Assembly (NCBI GenBank): GCA_024742275.1 | Contig: JANSYS010000004.1 | Location: forward strand, 248,001 to 312,000 | DNA: 64,000 nt | From: Alphaproteobacteria bacterium | GTDB taxonomy: Bacteria; Pseudomonadota; Alphaproteobacteria; Thalassobaculales; Thalassobaculaceae | Reading direction: 5' to 3' | Part shown: positions 1 through 7,927 of the stretch, piece by piece | How positions within the stretch are numbered: the first letter of the stretch is position 1 | How the letters are laid out: each line of letters opens with the position of its first letter | Made by a program: the position numbers and the translations under genes | Notes under the pieces: model-generated | What the model was told of the DNA's origin: nothing | Databases searched by the model: none | What the model saw: the letters and a program-made list of their open reading frames with translations, nothing else

Positions 1-608
1 CGGCGGCTGACCCGACCGTAGGTCGGCTTGATGCCGATGACGCCGCAATAGGCCGCGGGACCGCGGATCGAACCGCCGGTGTCGGACCCCATGGCGGTGC
101 GCGTCATGCCCATGGCGACGGCGGCGCCAGATCCACTCGAGGAGCCACCGGGGCCGTGATCTCGGTTCCAGGGATTTCGGGCCGGCGGAAAAGGCAGGTC
201 GAAGGACGGACCGCCAAAGGCGAACTCATGGGTGGAGAGCTTTCCAAGCAGCACCCCGCCGGCCTCGGCCAGCTTCTCCGCGCAAACGCTGTCGGTCGCC
301 GGAATGACATCCTCGCGCAGTTTGGAGTGGCAGGTGGTCAGGATGCCGGCGGTATCATAGATGTCCTTGAGCGCGTAGGGGACGCCGTGCATCGGACCTC
401 GGTCCGTGCCTTCGGCCAGGTCCCGGTCGGCCTTGGCCGCGTCCTGCATGGCCCGATCGCCGGTGACCGTGATGAAGGCATTGAGCGCCGGATCGAGGTC
501 GGCGACTTTCCCGAGACAGTATTCGGTGATCTTCTTCGACGTGAGCGATCCATCGCGCAGCTTGGCGCCGATCTCGGCAATGGACAGGTTCTCCAACAAT
601 TCGGTCAT
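1..608 (-). CDS. Amidase signature family enzyme, C-terminus beyond the window
   Basis: This is the N-terminal 202 codons of an amidase-signature hydrolase, which cleaves amide or carbamoyl C-N bonds in the cytoplasm. The Ser-cisSer-Lys triad context is visible: the Lys in ALKDIYDT, the glycine/serine loop GGSSSGSGAAV, and the nucleophile loop GSDTGGSIRGPAA. It is a clear paralogue of the amidase at 9849-11270. The start is ATG at 608, which overlaps the stop of the upstream small gene by 4 bp (ATGA), so the two are translationally coupled. An amidase preceded by a small AtzG-like gene recalls the AtzE/AtzG arrangement, but the substrate here cannot be read from sequence. The gene runs off the left edge, so a C-terminal extension cannot be excluded. 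Confidence 0.9.
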   Translation of the reverse strand, partial: MTELLENLSIAEIGAKLRDGSLTSKKITEYCLGKVADLDPALNAFITVTGDRAMQDAAKADRDLAEGTDRGPMHGVPYALKDIYDTAGILTTCHSKLREDVIPATDSVCAEKLAEAGGVLLGKLSTHEFAFGGPSFDLPFPPARNPWNRDHGPGGSSSGSGAAVAMGMTRTAMGSDTGGSIRGPAAYCGVIGIKPTYGRVSR

Positions 609-823
609 GACGCAGCTCCCCGGGTGATGGTGTCCGGCACGAAGACGCTTGCAGGCTCGGCGGCGGCGCTGCGCGGTCGCCTCAGGTCGGCTGTCATGGC
701 CTGCAGCCCGACGAAACCTTCGTAGATCGTCTCGACCCGGTCAGGCGGGAGGGTGAGCCCGTTCAAGGCGGTCATCGCCTCGAAGGCTTGGCGCATGGTG
801 GTGGTTCTATCGTCGCTGGACAT
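605..823 (-). CDS. AtzG-like small amidase partner (DUF4089-like)
   Basis: A 72-residue protein encoded directly upstream of, and overlapping by 4 bp, the amidase at 1-608. It has one helical segment of the type found in AtzG/DUF4089 proteins (GLTLPPDRVETIYEGF followed by LQAMTADLR) and a tail with AAEPASVF. AtzG is known to form a complex with the amidase AtzE and to be needed for its stability. A structural-partner role here is inferred from size, pattern and coupling. A second such pair lies at 9849-11491, and its tail also contains AAEPA, so the two pairs look like duplicates. The promoter is presumably in the gap to the right, which carries a palindrome shared with other promoters of the cluster. 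Confidence 0.75.
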   Translation of the reverse strand: MSSDDRTTTMRQAFEAMTALNGLTLPPDRVETIYEGFVGLQAMTADLRRPRSAAAEPASVFVPDTITRGAAS

Positions 824-894
824 CGCGGGTTCCCCTGCTGAAGACGGGTCTAACGGCGGTCTTAGGCGGCGAGGCCGTGCCGCGTATAGCTCGA

Positions 895-906
895 ATTGTA
901 TCCAAA
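895..906. promoter_or_regulatory. Candidate GntR operator, copy A
   Basis: ATTGTATCCAAA, the reverse-strand form of ATTGGATACAAT with one end base changed. It lies about 70 bp upstream of the AtzG-like gene start at 823. The arms ATTG and CAAT around a 4-bp centre fit the short palindromes bound by GntR/FCD regulators. Assignment to the regulator at 12931 is inference. Confidence 0.6.
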
Positions 907-1239
907 AAGGAGGCCCGGCCGTCCAGTGATTTTGCGTTGCACAAAATAGCGGCGACTAGATTTTCCTAGTTGAGAGCGAATTCAGAGGCTTGCGTAGCTG
1001 CCTCTTTGATTTGGCTTTGGCTTTCTGGGGTTCTGGACAGCAAACGCGCAACGCGTGGATTCAAAATGTGCAAAATGCTGCATTGAAATAACGCCAAGGG
1101 CTCAGAAAATCATCCTGCTTGAGGGGCGGCGGCTACCGAAATCGTTGTTCAGGCGGGAAGCTAGAAGGCCAATTAAGTGTATGAAAATAAATAATATATA
1201 TGTAATTCAAGCAGGTGTTTCGATGTGCGGCTTTTTTGT

Positions 1240-1251
1240 ATTGGATACAAT
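1240..1251. promoter_or_regulatory. Candidate GntR operator, copy B
   Basis: ATTGGATACAAT followed by TTCGG, about 190 bp upstream of the importer's binding-protein start at 1439. It is identical over 12 bp to copy C at 11576, including the adjoining TTCG, which supports a shared regulator. Confidence 0.65.
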
Positions 1252-1438
1252 TTCGGACGTTTCGGCACATCTGTTGCAGTTAGGTGAGGCCAAGTCGCGG
1301 TTCGTTCTGCTGGCCCCGTTCCGACGGAGCGGTTGGGCGGCAGGCGCCGAAGGAACTGCGGAAACCGTTCCAACGGGCGGTCAACCCGCGTCGGGGCGTT
1401 GCGGAAAGCGCGGCGGGTACATGCAAGGAGGCTTCACA

Positions 1439-3025
1439 ATGCGTACAATCAGGACACTGGCTTCGGCCCTTGCCGTGTCTACCGGCCTGGCGATCGCTGC
1501 CACGTCGGCGTCGGCCGAGTCCGTGCTTCGCGTCGCCATGACGGCGGGCGACATTCCGGTGACGATCGGTCAGCCCGACCAGGGGTTCGAGGGCTATCGC
1601 TTCGTCGGCTACAATCTGTATGACGGCTTGGTGCTGTGGGATTTGTCCCAGGGCGATACCGCCGCCGACATCAAGCCGGGTCTGGCGACATCGTGGGAAA
1701 TCGATCCGAACGATGACAAACGTTGGATTTTCAAACTGCGCGAGGGCGTGAAGTGGCACGACGGCTGCGACTTCACCGCCGAGGACGTGGCCTGGAATTT
1801 CGCGCGCGTCTCCGACGAGAGCGCCCCGCAGTTCAACGCCAAGCAGTTCGCGGCGATCCGCAATCGGACGGGCATCATCGACAAGGTCGAGATTCTCGGC
1901 GACCACGAAGTCGCGTTCATCACCAGCCAGCCGGACGCGCTGTTCCCGTACCAGCTCTCGTACTGGTTCATGATCAGCCGCTGCAAGCTGACCGAGCTGG
2001 GCAACGACTACGAGAAGTACGCGGTCGATCCGTCCGGTACCGGGCCTTACAAGTTCGACGCCTTCGTTCCGCAGGAGCGTCTCGAACTCGTCAAGAACGA
2101 AGACTACTGGGACGAAACACGCATCCCGAAGCATGATCGTCTGGTCCTGATCCCGATGCCGGAGGCGACGACGCGTGCCGCCGCGCTGCTCTCGGGCCAG
2201 GTGGACTTCGTAGAGGCACCGTCCCCGGATACTATTCCGCGGCTGGAGTCGGCGGGCATGCAGATCGTCACGGCTCCGTATCCGCACAACTGGTCGTACC
2301 AGTTGAACTTCGTCGACGGTCCTTTCAAGGACGTGAAGGTGCGCCGCGCGGCGAACTACGCCCTGAACCGTTCCGAAATGAAGGCGCTGCTGGGCGGGTT
2401 CATGGAAGAGGGCTATGGCGTCGTGCCGGCGTCGACCCCTTACTACGGAAATCCGATGTTCAAGTACGAGTACGATCCGGAGAAGGCGACTGCGCTGCTG
2501 AAGGAAGCCGGATGCTACCCGTGCGAGATCACGCTCGCGATCTCGACCTCCGGTTCCGGCCAGATGCAGCCGCTGCCCATGAACGAACTGGTGAAGAGCC
2601 AGCTCGACGCGGTCGGCTTCGAGACCAACCTCGACGTCATGGATTGGAACGCGCTTCTCGATGTCGGTCGTCCGGGCCGCGAGAAGAACCCGGAGATTGA
2701 CGGCATCAACATCAGCCGCGCCCTGCAGGATCCGTTCAGCGCCCTGATCCGTCACGTCTACAGCAAGCAGCATGCGCCGAAGGGGTCGAACTGGGGGCAC
2801 TACTCCAATCCCGAGGTCGATGCGGTGATCGACGAGATCTACTCGTCCTTCGATCCGACCGTCCGCATGGAGAAGCTGACCAAGCTGCATGAAATGATGG
2901 TCGACGACGCGGTAAAGCTGATGGTGGCGCATGACGTCAACCCGCGTGCGCTTGCCCCGAACGTGAAGGGTTTCGTCCAGGCCCAGAGCTGGTTCCAGGA
3001 CCTGACCCCGATCGTGGTCGAGTAA
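1439..3025 (+). CDS. ABC transporter substrate-binding protein, peptide/amide type (family 5)
   Basis: Periplasmic binding protein of 528 residues for a dipeptide/oligopeptide-type ABC importer. A signal peptide (MRTIRTLASALAVSTGLAIAA, cleavage after ASA) is followed by the SBP_bac_5 fold, with features such as WEIDPNDDKRWIFKLREGVKWHDG and YDPEKATALLKEAG. The start is ATG 1439, chosen for AAGGAGG at 1425-1431 and the signal peptide; the frame is open further upstream to 1055. It heads an operon with two permeases and two ATPases, and a strong hairpin follows its stop, a common way to keep binding-protein mRNA in excess. Because the surrounding genes are amidases and carbamoylases, the ligand may be an amide-bearing compound rather than a peptide. 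That is inference. Confidence 0.92.
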   Translation: MRTIRTLASALAVSTGLAIAATSASAESVLRVAMTAGDIPVTIGQPDQGFEGYRFVGYNLYDGLVLWDLSQGDTAADIKPGLATSWEIDPNDDKRWIFKLREGVKWHDGCDFTAEDVAWNFARVSDESAPQFNAKQFAAIRNRTGIIDKVEILGDHEVAFITSQPDALFPYQLSYWFMISRCKLTELGNDYEKYAVDPSGTGPYKFDAFVPQERLELVKNEDYWDETRIPKHDRLVLIPMPEATTRAAALLSGQVDFVEAPSPDTIPRLESAGMQIVTAPYPHNWSYQLNFVDGPFKDVKVRRAANYALNRSEMKALLGGFMEEGYGVVPASTPYYGNPMFKYEYDPEKATALLKEAGCYPCEITLAISTSGSGQMQPLPMNELVKSQLDAVGFETNLDVMDWNALLDVGRPGREKNPEIDGINISRALQDPFSALIRHVYSKQHAPKGSNWGHYSNPEVDAVIDEIYSSFDPTVRMEKLTKLHEMMVDDAVKLMVAHDVNPRALAPNVKGFVQAQSWFQDLTPIVVE

Positions 3026-3044
3026 GCACCACGACCAGGACGAT

Positions 3045-3075
3045 CCGGCCGGCCCGACCACCCGGGGCCGGCCGG
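3045..3075 (+). promoter_or_regulatory. Intercistronic stem-loop after the binding-protein gene
   Basis: A perfect 11-bp inverted repeat, CCGGCCGGCCC (3045-3055) and GGGCCGGCCGG (3065-3075), with a 9-nt loop. There is no U-run after it, so it is more likely an mRNA-stabilising or attenuating element between the binding protein and permease genes than a full terminator. Confidence 0.6.
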
Positions 3076-3119
3076 GTCCCCCTCGCCAGAGCATTCTCCG
3101 AGCCGAAGGGATTCCTTTC

Positions 3120-4076
3120 ATGACCGCCTATATTCTTCGCCGCTTGCTGTACGCGATTCCCATTGCGCTCGGCGTCAGCATCGTCTGCTTCGCCCTGGTC
3201 TACATCGCGCCGGGCGACCCGCTTCAGACGATCCTGCCCGAGGACGCCAGCGCCGAGACCATCGAGATGGTCAAGAAGGCCTACGGCTTCGACAAGCCGA
3301 TCCCGGTGCAATACGCCATCTGGCTAGGCAAGGTGCTGACCGGCGATTTCGGGCTCTCCATCGCCACCGGACGCGCCGTCACCGACGATCTCTTCAAAGC
3401 CCTCGGAAACACGATGCTGCTGGCGACCGGCGCCGTCGTCGTCGCATTCTCCCTGGCTTTTGTGATGGGCCTCGTGGCCGGTTATCACGCGGGCGGCCCG
3501 ATCGACCGCGGAGTGACCGGCATCGCGGTGATCGGCGTCAGCATCCCGAATTACTGGCTCGGGATCGTGATGGTCATCATCTTCGCGGTTGAGCTCAACG
3601 TGCTGCCGGCGACCGGCATGGGCCCGCGCGGCTCCGATACCTTCAATTTCTGGGAGTGGGACCATTTCCGGCATCTGCTCATGCCGCTGGTCACGCTCTC
3701 GATGATTCCGATCGGCATCATCACCCGAACCACCCGCGCCGCCGTCGCCGAGGTTCTGAACCAGGATTTCGTCGAGACGCTGCGTGCCAAGGGGTTGAGC
3801 GAGTTCGAAATCCTGCTTCACGTCGTGAAGAACGCCATGCCGCAGGTGCTGGCGGTAATGGGACTCCAGTTCGGCTACCTGATGGGCGGCTCGATCCTGG
3901 TGGAGACGATCTTTACCTGGCCCGGCACCGGCTTCCTGCTGAACAAGGCGATCCTGACCCGCGATCTGCCGGTCCTTCAGGGCACGATCCTGATCCTGGC
4001 GATGATCTTTGTGGCCACCAACCTGGTCATCGATCTGCTGCAGACGATGGTCGACCCGCGACTGAAGCGCAGCTAA
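3120..4076 (+). CDS. ABC transporter permease, DppB/OppB type
   Basis: Inner-membrane permease of 318 residues with about six membrane helices. The first follows the typical MTAYILRRLLYAIPIALGV start. The conserved EAA loop that docks the ATPase is visible around residues 218-245 (RAKGLSEFEILLHVVKNAMP). Length and order match the first permease of dipeptide/oligopeptide importers. It works with the permease at 4095 and the ATPases at 5009 and 6163. It follows the binding protein after a 94-bp gap containing a hairpin and is 18 bp from the next gene, so it belongs to the same operon. Confidence 0.93.
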   Translation: MTAYILRRLLYAIPIALGVSIVCFALVYIAPGDPLQTILPEDASAETIEMVKKAYGFDKPIPVQYAIWLGKVLTGDFGLSIATGRAVTDDLFKALGNTMLLATGAVVVAFSLAFVMGLVAGYHAGGPIDRGVTGIAVIGVSIPNYWLGIVMVIIFAVELNVLPATGMGPRGSDTFNFWEWDHFRHLLMPLVTLSMIPIGIITRTTRAAVAEVLNQDFVETLRAKGLSEFEILLHVVKNAMPQVLAVMGLQFGYLMGGSILVETIFTWPGTGFLLNKAILTRDLPVLQGTILILAMIFVATNLVIDLLQTMVDPRLKRS

Positions 4077-4094
4077 GGCTGAGGAGGAACTCCC

Positions 4095-4997
4095 ATGGCG
4101 AACATCACCATGTCCCCGGCCGATGCGGCGGCCGTCCAGGGCGCGCCGTCCGTCCGGGTGCGCAGCTACTGGCAGAATGTCGGCTACCGGCTGCGATACG
4201 ACTATCTCACGCTGTTCTTCGGCGCGATGGTCATCCTGATCATTTTGTCCGCGATCTTCGCGCCGCTGCTGGCACCGATGGATCCCTACCAGAGCAGCCT
4301 GATCAATCGACTGAAGCCGATCGGCTACAAGGACTTCCTGCTGGGGACCGACGAACTTGGGCGGGATATCCTATCGCGCATGCTCTATGGGGGCCGGATT
4401 TCACTCACCATGGGGATCGTCCCGGTGCTGATCGCGACCATCGTCGGCGGGTCGCTCGGCATCGTCGCCGGCTTCGTCGGCGGTCGTACCAACATGATCA
4501 TCATGCGCACGGTCGACGTGTTCTACGCGTTTCCGTCGATCCTGCTGGCCGTCGCGATATCCGGTGCCATGGGCGGCGGCATCGTCAACGGCATGCTGTC
4601 GCTGACCCTGGTGTTCATTCCACCACTCTGCCGGGTGGCGGAGACCGCGACCTCCCAGGTGCGGAACCTTGATTTCGTCGAGGCGGCCCGTGCAACGGGC
4701 GCCAGAACGCTCAGCATCATTCGGGTCCACATCCTGGGCAACGTGCTGGGACCGATCCTGGTCTACTCGTCCAGTATGGTGAGCGTGAGCATCCTGCTCG
4801 CCTCCGGCCTGTCCTTCCTCGGCCTCGGCGTCACGCCGCCGGAACCGGATTGGGGACTGATGCTGAACACCCTGCGCCAGGCCATCTACATCAACCCGGT
4901 CGTCTGCGCGATCCCGGGGGTGGCCATCCTGATCACCTCGATCTGTTTCAACCTGGTCAGCGACGGACTGCGCTCGGCCATGGATGTTCGACTGTAG
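4095..4997 (+). CDS. ABC transporter permease, DppC/OppC type
   Basis: Second membrane subunit of the importer, 300 residues. It has the cytoplasmic N-terminus and first helix typical of DppC (LTLFFGAMVILIILSAIFAPLLA), the LLGTDELGRDILSRMLYGGR motif near residues 75-97, and the EAA loop VEAARATGARTLSIIRVHILG. A ribosome site (GAGGAG) sits just before ATG 4095. It forms the channel heterodimer with the preceding permease. The substrate is unknown. Confidence 0.93.
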   Translation: MANITMSPADAAAVQGAPSVRVRSYWQNVGYRLRYDYLTLFFGAMVILIILSAIFAPLLAPMDPYQSSLINRLKPIGYKDFLLGTDELGRDILSRMLYGGRISLTMGIVPVLIATIVGGSLGIVAGFVGGRTNMIIMRTVDVFYAFPSILLAVAISGAMGGGIVNGMLSLTLVFIPPLCRVAETATSQVRNLDFVEAARATGARTLSIIRVHILGNVLGPILVYSSSMVSVSILLASGLSFLGLGVTPPEPDWGLMLNTLRQAIYINPVVCAIPGVAILITSICFNLVSDGLRSAMDVRL

Positions 4998-5008
4998 GGA
5001 GCGAGCCG

Positions 5009-6148
5009 ATGACCGTCACAGAGAACACCCGGCCGTCGCAGACGCTCAACGCCGTGGACAGGAAAGACGCGCGCGACCGCGGCGGCGACCGTCAGCCGAT
5101 GCTGATCGCCCGCGAGCTGAAGAAGCACTTTCCGATCACCGGCGGGGTACTTAACCGGACGATCGGCCATGTTCGGGCGGTCGACGGCGTTAGCTTCACG
5201 GTGATGAAGGGGGAGACGTTGGGTGTCGTCGGCGAGTCCGGTTGCGGCAAGTCGACCCTGGCCCGACTGCTGATGCACCTGATCGTGCCGGACTCCGGTG
5301 ATCTGATCTTCGACGGCGACGCGGTCGGAGAGAACGACGGTCTGTCGGTTCGCGACATGCGGCGGCTGATGCAGATGGTCTTCCAGGACAGCTACTCGTC
5401 GCTCAACCCGCGCATGCCGGTCGAGGACTCTATCTCCTACGGCAAGAAGGTTCACGGGGCCTCTGAGCAGGAGGCAAAGGAGGCGGCGCGGGAGTTGCTG
5501 ACCAAGGTCGGGCTGGATCCCAACCTCTTCGGACCCCGCTACCCGCACGAACTGTCGGGCGGCCAGAAGCAGCGGGTGAATATCGCCCGCGCTCTTGTCC
5601 TCGAGCCGCGGGTGGTGATCCTCGATGAGGCGGTCTCGGCGCTCGACAAGTCCGTAGAGGCGCAGGTTCTGAACCTGTTGCGCTACCTCAAGCAGCACTT
5701 CAACCTGACCTACGTGTTCATTTCCCACGACCTGAACGTCGTGCAGTACGTCAGCGATCGCGTGCTGGTGATGTATCTCGGCGAGGTTGTCGAGATCGGA
5801 CCGGTCGACGAGATCTACGCGCGGCCCAAGCACCCCTACACCCAAGCCCTCCTCGCGTCGCGCCTGTCGATGGATCCGGACGATCGCATCGAGGAACCGC
5901 CTCTGGTCGGCGATCCGCCGAACCCGATCAACCCGCCCTCGGGCTGCCGGTTCAGAACCCGCTGCAAGTTCGCGGAGAAGATCTGCGAGATCGAGCGTCC
6001 GGTACTCGGCGAGTGGCTGTCGTCCGAGGCCCATGTCACGGCCTGCCATATGTTCGTGCCCCGCTCAGGCCATTCGATGGCCAACGAAGCGGGCAAGCCG
6101 GAGGCCGCGGCGACGGTGCCGGCGGCGGCCATGGCCGGCGAAGACTGA
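5009..6148 (+). CDS. ABC transporter ATP-binding protein, DppF/OppF type
   Basis: ATPase of 379 residues that energises the importer. It has Walker A GESGCGKST (about residues 75-83), the signature LSGGQKQR, Walker B VVILDEAVSALD, and the oligopeptide-transporter C-terminal extension with cysteines (GCRFRTRCKFAEKIC). The frame is open further upstream, but ATG 5009 is preferred because it lies 11 bp after the permease stop with a GGGAGCG ribosome site. It pairs with the second ATPase at 6163. The 30-residue polar N-terminus before the ATPase domain has no assigned role. Confidence 0.92.
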   Translation: MTVTENTRPSQTLNAVDRKDARDRGGDRQPMLIARELKKHFPITGGVLNRTIGHVRAVDGVSFTVMKGETLGVVGESGCGKSTLARLLMHLIVPDSGDLIFDGDAVGENDGLSVRDMRRLMQMVFQDSYSSLNPRMPVEDSISYGKKVHGASEQEAKEAARELLTKVGLDPNLFGPRYPHELSGGQKQRVNIARALVLEPRVVILDEAVSALDKSVEAQVLNLLRYLKQHFNLTYVFISHDLNVVQYVSDRVLVMYLGEVVEIGPVDEIYARPKHPYTQALLASRLSMDPDDRIEEPPLVGDPPNPINPPSGCRFRTRCKFAEKICEIERPVLGEWLSSEAHVTACHMFVPRSGHSMANEAGKPEAAATVPAAAMAGED

Positions 6149-6162
6149 GCGGAGGACGACCG

Positions 6163-7179
6163 ATGAGCGATACCGCAAAGAAGACGCCGCTGGTCCGGCT
6201 CGAGGACCTGAACGTCAAGTTTGTGACACGCGAAAGCACCGTGAACGCGGTGAACGATGTCAACCTTACCCTGGAAGCCGGCGAGGTGCTCTGCATCATC
6301 GGCGAGTCTGGATCGGGCAAGAGCGTGAGCATGCGCGCGTTGATGCGCCTGTTGCCGGAGCGTCGAACGCGGATCTCCGGCACCATCGAGGTCGACGGCA
6401 AGGACGTTCTGTCGCTCAAGGGTGCGGAACTGTCGGACCTGCGAGGCGGTCTGGTCTCGATGATCTTTCAGGAGCCGATGACGGCGCTGGATCCGGTTTT
6501 CTCCGTCGGACACCAGATCGCCGAGACCGTCCGCCGTCACGAAGGCTGTTCCTACGACAAGGGCATGGAGCGGGCGCTCGAACTTCTGGAACTTGTGAAG
6601 GTGCCGTCCGCCGAGCGGCGGCTGAAGGCCTTTCCACATGAACTGTCCGGTGGGTTGCGGCAGCGGGCGATGATCGCCATGGCCCTGTCCTGCCGCCCGA
6701 AGCTGCTGCTTGCCGATGAACCGACCACCGCCCTGGACGCGACGGTGCAGATCCAGGTTCTCATCCTGCTTCGCAAGATCCAGGCGGAAATGGGAATGGG
6801 GGTGATCTTCGTTACCCACGACCTCGGCGTCGCCGCCGAGATCGCCGACCGGGTCGCCGTCATGTATGCGGGCCGTATCGTGGAAACCGGGACGGTGCAG
6901 GAGGTGCTGGGCAATCCGAAGCATCCCTACACCCAGGGCATGCTGTCCTCGACCGTTCACGGCAACATGCGTGGCAAGGATATCGAAGCGATCCCGGGCA
7001 GCCCCCCGGACCTGAGGGCCATGCCTCCCGGCTGCAGCTTCGCGCCCCGGTGCAAGTATGCCGAGCCGGCCTGCACCGCCGCTCTGCCGCCCGAGGTGGT
7101 GTTCGAGGACGGTCGCATGGCCCGCTGCATCAAGCTCACGCCGTCGGCGGCGCCGGAGAAAGAACTCGTCCCCGCCTGA
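6163..7179 (+). CDS. ABC transporter ATP-binding protein, DppD/OppD type
   Basis: Second ATPase of the importer, 338 residues. Visible are Walker A GESGSGKSV, with Val replacing the usual final Thr/Ser as often seen in OppD, a signature-type LSGGLRQR, and Walker B LLLADEPTTALD. The C-terminal cysteine-rich segment PPGCSFAPRCKYAEPAC is typical of the oligopeptide group. The start ATG 6163 has GGAGGA upstream and lies 14 bp after the previous gene. The next gene, a hydrolase, begins 34 bp later and may be co-transcribed, linking uptake to hydrolysis. Confidence 0.92.
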   Translation: MSDTAKKTPLVRLEDLNVKFVTRESTVNAVNDVNLTLEAGEVLCIIGESGSGKSVSMRALMRLLPERRTRISGTIEVDGKDVLSLKGAELSDLRGGLVSMIFQEPMTALDPVFSVGHQIAETVRRHEGCSYDKGMERALELLELVKVPSAERRLKAFPHELSGGLRQRAMIAMALSCRPKLLLADEPTTALDATVQIQVLILLRKIQAEMGMGVIFVTHDLGVAAEIADRVAVMYAGRIVETGTVQEVLGNPKHPYTQGMLSSTVHGNMRGKDIEAIPGSPPDLRAMPPGCSFAPRCKYAEPACTAALPPEVVFEDGRMARCIKLTPSAAPEKELVPA

Positions 7180-7213
7180 ACAGTGGCGGCGGCATGTCCA
7201 CAGGGAGGCAGAC

Positions 7214-7927
7214 ATGATGAACAAGACGGAGATTTCCCAGCGCGTCGTCGACGCGGTCGTCGCGCGGCTGGGAACGCCCCACCCGCACGCCAATCTGGAC
7301 CCGTCGAAGACCGCGCTGATCGTCATCGACCTGCAGAACGGGTTCATGATGGACGACGTGGCCCACGCGCTCTGCGTCCAGGCCCGCGCGATCGTCCCCA
7401 ACGTCAATCGGTTGGCCGAAGCCGTGCGCGCCACCGGCGGCAAGGTCTACTGGATTCAGAATACCCATGACGAGACCTGCCTCGAAGGCTGGTCCAACCT
7501 CCACGCAATGACGCCGCCGGCCAAAGTCGCCAAGCGCATCGAGTCCATGTCGCCCGGCGGGATCGGCCACGAGCTCTGGTCTGAGCTCGACGTCAAGGAG
7601 GGCGATCAGAAGGTGCTCAAGAACCGCTACTCGGCGTTTGTTCAGGGCTCGTCCGATCTGCACGAAATCCTGCAGCGGGAGGGGATCGATACGGTACTGA
7701 TTACCGGAACGGTGACCAACGTGTGCTGCGAGTCCTCGGCCCGAGACGCGATGATGCTGAACTACAAGGTTGTCATGGTGACCGACGGCAACGCGGCGGT
7801 GACCGACATTGAGCACAACGCGGCTCTGACCAACTTCTATTTGACGTTCGGCGATATCTTCAGCACCGACGAGCTGGTCGAGATCCTGCACAAGAACGCC
7901 GGAGACGCGCAGGTGGCCGCGGAATGA
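7214..7927 (+). CDS. Isochorismatase-family cysteine amidohydrolase
   Basis: Cytoplasmic cysteine hydrolase of 237 residues in the family of RutB, N-carbamoylsarcosine amidohydrolase and biuret hydrolase. The catalytic triad is visible: Asp39 (IVIDLQNGF), Lys136 (LKNRYSAF) and Cys171 (TVTNVCCESSARDA), with the expected non-proline peptide environment before the Cys. The family releases ammonia, often with carbamate, from amides or ureides. The start is ATG 7214 (a second ATG follows at 7217) after GGGAGG. Its stop overlaps the next start by 4 bp (ATGA), so it is coupled to the asparaginase-like enzyme. Being just downstream of the importer ATPases suggests it acts on an imported compound. The exact substrate is unknown. 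Confidence 0.88.
   Translation: MMNKTEISQRVVDAVVARLGTPHPHANLDPSKTALIVIDLQNGFMMDDVAHALCVQARAIVPNVNRLAEAVRATGGKVYWIQNTHDETCLEGWSNLHAMTPPAKVAKRIESMSPGGIGHELWSELDVKEGDQKVLKNRYSAFVQGSSDLHEILQREGIDTVLITGTVTNVCCESSARDAMMLNYKVVMVTDGNAAVTDIEHNAALTNFYLTFGDIFSTDELVEILHKNAGDAQVAAE

Larger units (their letters stand above)
824..1438. other. Long divergent control region, no convincing gene
   Basis: The 615 bases between the minus-strand amidase pair and the plus-strand importer hold no convincing gene. Base composition drops sharply, with an A/T-rich stretch near 1180-1210, in contrast to the GC-rich genes on either side. Two copies of a 12-bp palindrome are present (895-906 and 1240-1251), one near each transcription unit. 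An open frame runs in phase into the binding-protein gene from 1055, but its sequence is not signal-peptide-like, and a strong ribosome site lies only before 1439. A long leader or unseen small RNA is possible; nothing specific was recognised. Confidence 0.6.

Noticed and set aside
1055-1438. N-terminal extension of the importer binding protein
   Set aside because: The in-frame extension is not conserved-looking, and a good ribosome site and signal peptide place the start at 1439.
1280-3121. Long minus-strand open frame over the binding-protein gene
   Set aside because: Shadow of the plus-strand gene, which has a signal peptide and clear family motifs.
4886-6049. Long minus-strand open frame over the DppF-type ATPase
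   Set aside because: The plus strand encodes a complete ATPase; the antisense translation is low-complexity and unlike any family.
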